Shown: piece after piece, positions 47,538-56,702 of the stretch
Numbering within the stretch: the first letter of the stretch is position 1
Layout: every line of letters begins with the position of its first letter
DNA from: Ulva prolifera
Lineage: Eukaryota; Chlorophyta; Ulvophyceae; Ulvales; Ulvaceae
Direction: 5' to 3'
DNA length: 56,702 nucleotides
Assembly: GCA_023078555.1 (NCBI GenBank)
Contig: JALAAN010000013.1
Location: 1-56,702 of the forward strand
Position numbers and translations under genes: made by a program
The notes under the pieces: generated by a model
Database searches by the model: none
Told to the model about the DNA's origin: nothing
What the model saw: only the letters and a program-made list of their open reading frames with translations

Positions 47538-48360
47538 GTGGAGTCAAGTCCACGGAGGCAAGTCCGTGGAGTCAAGTCTGCGGAGTCAAGTCAGCGGAGT
47601 AGAGTTAAGTTTGAGGAGTTGAGTGAAGTGCGTGGAGGGAAGTCAGCGGAGTGGAGTCAAGTCCGTGGAGTCAAGTCAGCGGAGTGGAGTGAAGTGCGTG
47701 GAGTCAAGTCCGTGGAGTGGAGTCAAGTCCACAGAGGCAAGTCCGTGGAGTCAAGTCCGCAGAGTCAAGTCAGTGGAGTAGAGTTAAGTCTACGGAGTGG
47801 AGTGAAGTCCGTGGAGTCAAGTCCGTGGATTGGAGTCAATTCGACGGAGTCAAGTCGGGTGGAGTCACAGTCCGCGGATTGGAGTCAAATCCGTGGAGTC
47901 AAGTCCTTGGAGTCAAGTCCGTGGAGTGGAGTCAAGTCCGTGGAGTCAGTCAGCAGAGTTGGAGTGCAGTGCGTGGAGTCAAGTCCGTGGAGTGGAGTGA
48001 AGTCCGTGGAGTCAAGTCCGTGGAGTGGAGTCAAGTCGTGAGTCAAGTCAGCGGAGTGGAGTGGAAGTGCGTGGAGTCAAGTCCGTGGAGTGGAGTCAAG
48101 TCCACGGAGGCAAGTCCGTGGAGTCAAGTCTGCGGAGTCAAGTCCGCGGAGTAGAGTAGTTTGAGGAGTTGAGTGAAGTGCGTGGAGGGAAGTCAGCGGA
48201 GTGGAGTCAAGTCCGTGGAGTCAAGTCAGCGGAGTGGAGTGAAGTGCGTGGAGTCAAGTCCGTGGAGTGGAGTCAAGTCCACAGAGGCAAGTCCGTGGAG
48301 TCAAGTCCGCAGAGTCAAGTCAGTGGAGTAGAGTTAAGTCTACGGAGTGGAGTGAAGTCC
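47538..48360 (+). repeat. Indel-bearing copy of the 43408 segment
   Basis: This segment matches 43408 onward with offset 4130 and shares its rare CAATTCGACGG form (47838-47848). From about 47857 it begins to show single-base insertions and deletions absent from the partner copy, for example GTCGGGTGG, TCACAGTCC and AGAGTTGGAG. Confidence 0.75.
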
Positions 48361-49125
48361 CGTGGAGTCAAGTCAGCAGAGTGGAGTGTCAGTGCGTGGA
48401 GTCAAGTCCGTGGAGTGGAGTCAAGTCCGTGGAGTCAAGTCAGCGGAGTGGAGTGGAAGTCCGTGGAGTCAAGTCCGTGGAGTGGAGTCAGTCCGTGGAG
48501 TCAAGTCAGCGGAGTGGAGTCAAATCCGGTGGAGTCAAGTCCTGGAGTCAGTCCGTGGAGAAGATTCAAGTCCGTGGAGTCAAGTCAGCAGAGTGGAGTG
48601 ACAGTGCGTAGAGTCAAGTCCGTGGAGTGGAGTCAAATCCGTGGAGTCAAGTCCTTGGAGTTCAGTCCGTGGAGTAGAGTCAAGTCCGCGGAGTCAAGTC
48701 AGCAGAGTAGAGTAAAGTCATACGGAGTGGAGTGAAGTCCGTGGAGTCAAGTCCGTGGATTGGAGTCAAATCCACGGAGTCACAGTCGTGGAGTCAAGTC
48801 AGCGGATTGGAGTCAAATCCGTGGAGTCAAGTCCTTGGAGTCAAGTCCGTGGAGTGGAGTCAAGTCCGTGGAGTCAAGTCAGCAGAGTGGAGTGCAGTGC
48901 GTGGAGTCAAGTCTGTGGAGTGGAGTCAAGTCCGTGGAGTCAAGTCAGCGGAGTGGAGTGAAGTCCGTGGATTCAAGTCCGTGGAGTGGAGTCAAGTCCG
49001 TGGAGTCAAGTCCGTGGAGTGGAGTCAAGTCCGTGGAGTCAAGTCAGCGGAGTGGAGTCAATCCGTGGAGTCAAGTCCTTGGAGTCAAGTCCGTGGAGTA
49101 GATTCAAGTCCGTGGAGTCAAGTCC

Positions 49126-51040
49126 GTGGAGTGGAGTCAAGTCCGTGGAGTCAAGTCCGTGGAGTGGAGTCAAGTCCGTGGAGTCAAGTCAGCGGAGTGG
49201 AGTCAAATCCGTGGAGTCAAGTCCTTGGAGTCAAGTCCGTGGAGTAGATTCAAGTCCGTGGAGTCAAGTCAGCAGAGTGGAGTGCAGTGCGTAGAGTCAA
49301 GTCCGTGGAGTGGAGTCAAATCCGTGGAGTCAAGTCCTTGGAGTCAAGTCCGTGGAGTAGAGTCAAGTCCGTGGAGTCAAGTCAGCGGAGTGGAGTGAAG
49401 TACGTGAGTCAAGTCCTTGGAGTCAAGTCCGTGGAGTAGAGTCAAGTCCGTGGAGTCAAGTCAGCGGAGTGGAGTGAAGTACGTGGAGTCAAGTCCGTGG
49501 AGTGGAGTCAAGTCCACGGAGGCAAGTCACTGGAGTCAAGTCCGCGGAGTCAAGTCAGCGGAGTAAAGTCTAAGGAGTGGAGTGAAGTCCGTGGAGGGAA
49601 GTCAGCGGAGTGGAGTCAAGTCCTTGGAGTCAAGTTAGCGGAGTGGAGTGAAGTGCGTGGAGTCAAGTCCGTGGAGTGGAGTCAAGTCCACGGAGGCAAG
49701 TCAGCGGAGTGGAGTGAAGTCCGTGGATTCAAGTCCGTGGAGTGGAGTCAAGTCCACGGAGGCAAGTCCTTGGAGTCAAGTCCGCGGAGTCAAGTCAGCA
49801 GAGTAGAGTAAAGTCTACGGAGTGGAGTGAAGTCCGTGGAGTCAAGTCCGTGGATTGGAGTCAAATCCACGGAGTCAAGTCGGTGGAGTCAAGTCAGCGG
49901 ATTGGAGTCAAATCCGTGGAGTCAAGTCCGTGGAGTCAAGTCCGTGGAGTGGAGTCAAGTCCGTGGAGTCAAGTCCGTGGAGTGGGAGTCAAGTCCGTGG
50001 AGTCAAGTCAGCGGAGTGGAGTCAAATCCGTGGAGTCAAGTCCTTGGAGTCAAGTCCGTGGAGTAGATTCAAGTCCGTGGAGTCAAGTCCGTGGAGTGGA
50101 GTCAAGTCCGTGGAGTCAAGTCCGTGGAGTGGAGTCAAGTCCGTGGAGTCAAGTCAGCGGAGTGGAGTCAAATCCGTGGAGTCAAGTCCTTGGAGTCAAG
50201 TCCGTGGAGTAGATTCAAGTCCGTGGAGTCAAGTCAGCAGAGTGGAGTGCAGTGCGTAGAGTCAAGTCCGTGGAGTGGAGTCAAATCCGTGGAGTCAAGT
50301 CCTTGGAGTCAAGTCCGTGGAGTAGAGTCAAGTCCGTGGAGTCAAGTCAGCGGAGTGGAGTGAAGTACGTGGAGTCAAGTCCTTGGAGTCAAGTCCGTGG
50401 AGTAGAGTCAAGTCCGTGGAGTCAAGTCAGCGGAGTGGAGTGAAGTACGTGGAGTCAAGTCCGTGGAGTGGAGTCAAGTCCACGGAGGCAAGTCACTGGA
50501 GTCAAGTCCGCGGAGTCAAGTCAGCGGAGTAAAGTCTAAGGAGTGGAGTGAAGTCCGTGGAGGGAAGTCAGCGGAGTGGAGTCAAGTCCTTGGAGTCAAG
50601 TTAGCGGAGTGGAGTGAAGTGCGTGGAGTCAAGTCCGTGGAGTGGAGTCAAGTCCACGGAGGCAAGTCAGCGGAGTGGAGTGAAGTCCGTGGATTCAAGT
50701 CCGTGGAGTGGAGTCAAGTCCACGGAGGCAAGTCCTTGGAGTCAAGTCCGCGGAGTCAAGTCAGCAGAGTAGAGTAAAGTCTACGGAGTGGAGTGAAGTC
50801 CGTGGAGTCAAGTCCGTGGATTGGAGTCAATCCACGGAGTCAAGTCGGTGGAGTCAAGTCAGCGGATTGGAGTCAAATCCGTGGAGTCAAGTCCTTGGAG
50901 TCAAGTCCGTGGAGTGGAGTCAAGTCCGTGGAGTCAAGTCAGCGGAGTGGAGTGAAGTGCGTGGAGTCAAGTCCGTGGAGTGGAGTCAAGTCCACGGAGT
51001 CAAGTCAGCGGAGTGGAGTGAAGTACGTGGAGTCAAGTCC
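49126..51040 (+). repeat. Tandem duplication, 965-966 bp
   Basis: The sequence from 49126 recurs at 50091 (offset 965) and from 49497 at 50463 (offset 966). The change of one in the offset comes from a missing G near 49404 (TACGTGAGTC in the first copy, TACGTGGAGTC in the second). Confidence 0.78.
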
Positions 51041-54000
51041 GTGGAGTGGAGTCAAGTCCACGGAGGCAAGTCAGTGGAGTCAAGTCCGCGGAGTCAAGTC
51101 AGCGGAGTAAAGTCTGAGGAGTGGAGTGAAGTCCGTGGAGGGAAGTCAGCGGAGTGGAGTCAAGTCCTTGGAGTCAAGTCAGCGGAGTGGAGTGAAGTCC
51201 TTGGAGTCAAGTCCGTGGAGTGGAGTCAAGTCCGTGGAGTCAAGTCAGCAGAGTGGAGTGCAGTGCGTGGAGTCAAGTCCGTGGACTGGAGTCAAATCCA
51301 CGGAGTCAAGTCTGTGGAGTCAATTCAGCGGAGTGGAGTGAAGTCCGTGGAGTCAAGTCCGTGGATTGGAGTCAAATCCACGGAGTCAAGTCGGTGGAGT
51401 CAAGTCAGCGGATTGGAGTCAAATCCGTGGAGTCAAGTCCTTGGAGTCAAGTCCGTGGAGTGGAGTCAAGTCCGTGGAGTCAAGTCAGCAGAGTGGAGTG
51501 CAGTGCGTGGAGTCAAGTCCGTGGAGTGGAGTCAAGTCCGTGGAGTCAAGTCAGCAGAGTGGAGTGCAGTGCGTGGAGTCAAGTCCGTGGAGTGGAGTCA
51601 AGTCCGTGAGTCAAGTCAGCAGAGTGGAGGCAGTGCGTGGAGTCAAGTCCGTGGAGTGAGTCAAGTCCGTGGAGTCAAGTCAGCGGAGTGGAGTGAAGTG
51701 CGTGGAGTCAAGTCCGTGGAGTGGGAGTCAAGTCCACGGAGTCAAGTCAGCGGAGTGGAGTGAAGTACGTGGAGTCAAGTCGTGGAGTGGAGTCAAGTCC
51801 ACGGAGGCAAGTCAGTGGAGTCAGTCCGCGGAGTCAAGTCAGCGGAGTAAAGTCTAAGGAGTGGAGTGAAGTCCGTGGAGGGAAGTCAGCGGAGTGGAGT
51901 CAAGTCCTTGGAGTCAAGTCAGCGGAGTGGAGTGAAGTCCGTGGAGTCAAGTCCGTGGAGTGGAGTCAAGTCCGTGGAGTCAAGTCAGCGGAGTGGAGTC
52001 AAATCCGTGGAGTCAAGTCCTTGGAGTCAAGTCCGTGGAGTAGATTCAAGTCCGTGGAGTCAAGTCAGCAGAGTGGAGTGCAGTGCGTGGAGTCAAGTCC
52101 GTGGAGTGGAGTCAAGTCCGTGGAGTCAAGTCAGCAGAGTGGAGTGCAGTGCGTGGAGTCAAGTCCGTGGAGTGGAGTCAAGTCCGTGGAGTCAAGTCAG
52201 CAGAGTGGAGTGCAGTGCGTGGAGTCAAGTCCGTGGAGTGGAGTCAAGTCCGTGGAGTCAAGTCAGCGGAGTGGAGTGAAGTGCGTGGAGTCAAGTCCGT
52301 GGAGTGGAGTCAAGTCCACGGAGTCAAGTCAGCGGAGTGGAGTGAAGTACGTGGAGTCAAGTCCGTGGAGTGGAGTCAAGTCCACGGAGGCAAGTCCTTG
52401 GAGTCAAGTCCGCGGAGTCAAGTCAGCAGAGTAGAGTAAAGTCTACGGAGTGGAGTGAAGTCCGTGGAGTCAAGTCCGTGGATTGGAGTCCAAATCCACG
52501 GAGTCAAGTCGGTGGAGTCAAGTCAGCGGATTGGAGTCAACTCCGTGGAGTCAAGTCCTTGGAGTCAAAGTCCGTGGAGTGGAGTCAAGTCCGTGGAGTC
52601 AAGTCAGCGGAGTGGAGTGAAGTGCGTGGAGTCAAGTCCGTGGAGTGGAGTCAAGTCCACGGAGTCAAGTCAGCGGAGTGGAGTGAAGTACGTGGAGTCA
52701 AGTCCGTGGAGTGGAGTCAAGTCCACGGAGGCAAGTCAGTGGAGTCAAGTCCGCGGAGTCAAGTCAGCGGAGTAAAGTCTGAGGAGTGGAGTGAAGTCCG
52801 TGGAGGGAAGTCAGCGGAGTGGAGTCAAGTCCTTGGAGTCAAGTCAGCGGAGTGGAGTGAAAGTCCTTGGAGTCAAGTCCGTGGAGTGGAGTCAAGTCCG
52901 TGGAGTCAAGTCAGCAGAGTGGAGTGCAGTGCGTGGAGTCAAGTCCGTGGACTGGAGTCAAATCCACGGAGTCAAGTCTGTGGAGTCAATTCAGCGGAGT
53001 GGAGTGAAGTCCGTGGAGTCAAGTCTGTGGATTGGAGTCAATCCACGGAGTCAAGTCGGTGGAGTCAAGTCAGCGGATTGGAGTCAAATCCGTGGAGTCA
53101 AGTCCTTGGAGTCAAGTCCGTGGAGTGGAGTCAAGTCCGTGGAGTCAAGTCAGCAGAGTGGAGTGCAGTGCGTGGAGTCAAGTCCGTGGAGTGGAGTCAA
53201 GTCCGTGGAGTCAAGTCAGCAGAGTGGAGTGCAGTGCGTGGAGTCAAGTCCGTGGAGTGGAGTCAAGTCCGTGGAGTCAAGTCAGCAGAGTGGAGTGCAG
53301 TGCGTGGAGTCAAGTCCGTGGAGTGGAGTCAAGTCCGTGGAGTCAAGTCAGCGGAGTGGAGTGAAGTGCGTGGAGTCAAGTCCGTGGAGTGGAGTCAAGT
53401 CCACGGAGTCAAGTCAGCGGAGTGGAGTGAAGTACGTGAGTCAAGTCCGTGGAGTGGAGTCAAGTCCACGGAGGCAAGTCAGTGGAGTCAAGTCCGCGGA
53501 GTCAAGTCAGCGGAGTAAAGTCTAAGGAGTGGAGTGAAGTCCGTGGAGGGAAGTCAGCGGAGTGGAGTCAAGTCCTTGGAGTCAAGTCAGCGGAGTGGAG
53601 TGAAGTCCGTGGAGTCAAGTCCGTGGAGTGGAGTCAAGTCCGTGGAGTCAAGTCAGCGGAGTGGAGTCAAAATCCGTGGAGTCAAGTCCTTGGAGTCAAG
53701 TCCGTGGAGTAGATTCAAGTCCGTGGAGTCAAGTCAGCAGAGTGGAGTGCAGTGCGTGGAGTCAAGTCCGTGGAGTGGAGTCAAGTCCGTGGAGTCAAGT
53801 CAGCGGAGTGGAGTGCAGTGCGTGGAGTCAAGTCCGTGGAGTGGAGTCAAGTCCGTGGAGTCAAGTCAGCAGAGTGGAGTGCAGTGCGTGGAGTCAAGTC
53901 CGTGGAGTGGAGTCAAGTCCGTGGGAGTCAAGTCAGCGGAGTGGAGTGAAGTGCGTGGAGTCAAGTCCGTGGAGTGGAGTCAAGTCCACGGAGTCAAGTC

Positions 54001-54115
54001 AGCGGAGTGGAGGTGAAGTACGTGGAGTCAAGTCCGTGGACTGGAGTCAAATCCACGGAGTCAAGTCTGTGGAGTCAATTCAGCGGAGTGGAGTGAAGTC
54101 CGTGGAGTCAAGTCC

Positions 54116-55700
54116 GTGGATTGGAGTCAAATCCACGGAGTCAAGTCGGTGGAGTCAAGTCAGCGGATTGGAGTCAAATCCGTGGAGTCAAGTCCTTGGA
54201 GTCAAGTCCGTGGAGTGGAGTCAAGTCCGTGGAGTCAAGTCAGCAGAGTGGAGTGCAGTGCGTGGAGTCAAGTCCGTGGAGTGGAGTCAAGTCCGTGGAG
54301 TCAAGTCAGCAGAGTGGAGTGGCAGTGCGTGGAGTCAAGTCCGTGGAGTGGAGTCAAGTCCGTGGAGTCAAGTCAGCAGAGTGGAGTGCAGTGCGTGGAG
54401 TCAAGTCCGTGGAGTGGAGTCAAGTCCGTGAGTCAAGTCAGCGGAGTGGAGTGAAGTGCGTGGAGTCAAGTCCGTGGAGTGGAGTCAAGTCCACGGAGTC
54501 AAGTCAGCGGAGTGGAGTGAAGTTACGTGGAGTCAAGTCCGTGGAGTGGAGTCAAGTCCACGGAGGCAAGTCAGTGGAGTCAAGTCCCGCGGAGTCAAGT
54601 CAGCGAGTAAAGTCTAAGGAGTGGAGTGAAGTCCGTGGAGGGAAGTCAGCGGAGTGGAGTCAAAAGTCCTTGGAGTCAAGTCAGCGGAGTGGAGTGAAGT
54701 CCGTGGAGTCAAGTCCGTGGAGTGGAGTCAAGTCCGTGGAGTCAAGTCAGCGGAGTGGAGTCAAATCCGTGGAGTCAAGTCCTTGGAGTCAAGTCCGTGG
54801 AGTAGATTCAAGTCCGTGGAGTCAAGTCAGCAGAGTGGAGTGCAGTGCGTGGAGTCAAGTCCGTGGAGTGGAGTCAAGTCCGTGGAGTCAAGTCAGCAGA
54901 GTGGAGTGCAGTGCGTGGAGTCAAGTCCGTGGAGTGGAGTCAAGTCCGTGGAGTCAAGTCAGCAGAGTGGAGTGCAGTGCGTGGAGTCAAGTCCGTGGAG
55001 TGGAGTCAAGTCCGTGGAGTCAAGTCAGCGGAGTGGAGTGAAGTGCGTGGAGTCAAGTCCGTGGAGTGGAGTCAAGTCCACGGAGTCAAGTCAGCGGAGT
55101 GGAGTGAAGTACGTGGAGTCAAGTCCGTGGACTGGAGTCAAATCCACGGAGTCAAGTCTGTGGAGTCAATTCAGCGGAGTGGAGTGAAGTCCGTGGAGTC
55201 AAGTCCGTGGATTGGAGTCAAATCCACGGAGTCAAGTCGGTGGAGTCAAGTCAGCGGATTGGAGTCAAATCCGTGGAGTCAAGTCCTTGGAGTCAAGTCC
55301 GTGGAGTGGAGTCAAGTCCGTGGAGTCAAGTCAGCAGAGTGGAGTGCAGTGCGTGGAGTCAAGTCCGTGGAGTGGAGTCAAGTCCGTGGAGTCAAGTCAG
55401 CAGAGTGGAGTGCAGTGCGTGGAGTCAAGTCCGTGGAGTGGAGTCAAGTCCGTGGAGTCAAGTCAGCAGAGTGGAGTGCAGTGCGTGGAGTCAAGTCCGT
55501 GGAGTGGAGTCAAGTCCGTGGAGTCAAGTCAGCGGAGTGGAGTGAAGTGCGTGGAGTCAAGTCCGTGGAGTGGAGTCAAGTCCACGGAGTCAAGTCAGCG
55601 GAGTGGAGTGAAGTACGTGGAGTCAAGTCCGTGGAGTGGAGTCAAGTCCACGGAGGCAAGTCAGTGGAGTCAAGTCCGCGGAGTCAAGTCAGCGGAGTAA
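54116..55700 (+). repeat. Duplication, about 1091 bp
   Basis: The segment starting near 54020 recurs near 55111 with offset 1091 (54116/55207). The first copy contains extra or missing single bases (GGCAGTGCG near 54320, CCGTGAGTC near 54426, GTTACGTGG near 54523) that the second copy lacks. Confidence 0.7.
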
Positions 55701-56702
55701 AGTCTAAGGAGTGGAGTGAAGTCCGTGGAGGGAAGTCAGCGGAGTGGAGTCAAGTCCTTGGAGTCAAGTCAGCGGAGTGGAGTGAAGTCCGTGGAGTCAA
55801 GTCCGTGGAGTCAAGTCAGCGGAGTGGAGTCAAATCCGTGGAGTCAAGTCCTTGGAGTCAAGTCCGTGGAGTAGATTCAAGTCCGTGGAGTCAAGTCAGC
55901 AGAGTGGAGTGCAGTGCGTGGAGTCAAGTCCGTGGAGTGGAGTCAAGTCCACGGAGGCAAGTCAGTGGAGTCAAGTCCGCGGAGTCAAGTCAGCGGAGTA
56001 AAGTCTAAGGAGTGGATGAAGTCCGTGGAGGGAAGTCAGCGGAGTGGAGTCAAGTCCTTGGAGTCAAGTCAGCGGAGTGGAGTGAAGTGCGTGGAGTCAA
56101 GTCCGTGGAGTGGAGTCAAGTCCACGGAGGCAAGTCAGCGGAGTGGAGTGAAGTCCGTGGATTCAAGTCCGTGGACTGGAGTCAAGTCCACGGAGTCAAG
56201 TCAGCGGAGTGGAGTGAAGTACGTGGAGTCAAGTCCGTGGAGTGGAGTCAAGTCCGTGGAGTCAAGTCCTTGGAGTCAAGTCCGTGGAGTAGATTCAAGT
56301 CCGTGGAGTCAAGTCAGCAGAGTGGAGTGCAGTGCGTAGAGTCAAGTCCGTGGAGTGGAGTCAAATCCGTGGAGTCAAGTCCTTGGAGTCAAGTCCGTGG
56401 AGTAGATTCAAGTCCGTGGAGTCAAGTCAGCAGAGTGGAGTGCAGTACGTGGAGTCAAGTCCGTGGAGTGGAGTCAAGTCCACGGAGGCAAGTCAGTGGA
56501 GTCAAGTCCGCGGAGTCAAGTCAGCGGAGTAAAGTCTAAGGAGTGGAGTGAAGTCCGTGGAGGGAAGTCAGCGGAGTGGAGTCAAGTCCTTGGAGTCAAG
56601 TCAGCGGAGTGGAGTGAAGTCCGTGGAGTCAAGTCCGTGGAGTGGAGTCAAGTCCGTGGAGTCAAGTCAGCGGATTGGAGTCAAATCCGTGGAGTCAAGT
56701 CC

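Larger units (their letters stand above)
25378..56702 (+). repeat. Satellite block B, 14/19-bp unit array
   Basis: This is the same satellite as block A, in the same orientation, with the same pentamers and linkers. It starts abruptly at CACGGAGGCAAG and continues past the right edge. Its first 6 kb are enriched in variants less common in block A, such as GAAGTCAGCGGAGTGG, AGTCTAAGGAGTTGAG and GGAGTGGAGTGGAGTCC. Later parts contain segments also typical of block A. From about 47850 onward the unit grammar is broken by many single-base indels. The periodic open frames within are not genes. Confidence 0.97.

Overview
The window is eukaryotic chromosomal DNA that is almost entirely satellite. 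Two blocks of one short-unit satellite (1-22868 and 25378-56702, both running off the window edges) flank about 1.1 kb of telomere-type repeat (22867-23980), a single N (23981) and about 1.4 kb of single-copy sequence (23982-25377). There is no bacterial-style gene content. A telomeric TTAGGGG/TTAGGG array, two small GT-AG introns with CTAAC/TTAAC branch-point-like motifs, and satellite CpA and CpG sites that show no heavy C-to-T decay together suggest a fungus, plausibly a basidiomycete. That placement is inference at moderate to low confidence.

Satellite: the plus strand is built from pentamers ending in AGT (mostly GGAGT and CAAGT) joined by 4-base linkers (CCGT, CAGC, CCAC, CCTT, GCGT and others). 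Two pentamers plus a linker give a 14-bp unit; three give a 19-bp unit. The two lengths are mixed irregularly, and a 14+19 pair is 33 bp (11 codons). Larger segments of about 405, 471, 636, 697, 890, 966, 989, 1338, 1507, 1884, 2689-2821, 4135, 4791 and 5389 bp are duplicated on top of this. The numerous plus-strand open frames (up to 1015 codons) are a by-product of stop-poor units; I do not annotate them as genes.

Centre: block A stops inside a unit at 22868 and passes directly into the telomere array, whose G-rich strand is the plus strand, so a natural chromosome tip would lie to the right. The array ends exactly at the N. Beyond it is the 3' part of a probable three-exon coiled-coil protein gene (23984-24589), then about 790 bp without a recognisable gene, containing a cluster of perfect palindromes and a TCCG-rich tract, then block B in the same orientation as block A. 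A telomeric end abutting an N raises the possibility of a scaffold misjoin between a finished chromosome end and another subtelomeric contig; a true interstitial telomere is the alternative.

Quality: from about 47.85 kb to the right edge many single-base insertions and deletions break the unit grammar, whereas I noticed almost none before that point. The right-hand 9 kb is probably less well polished sequence.
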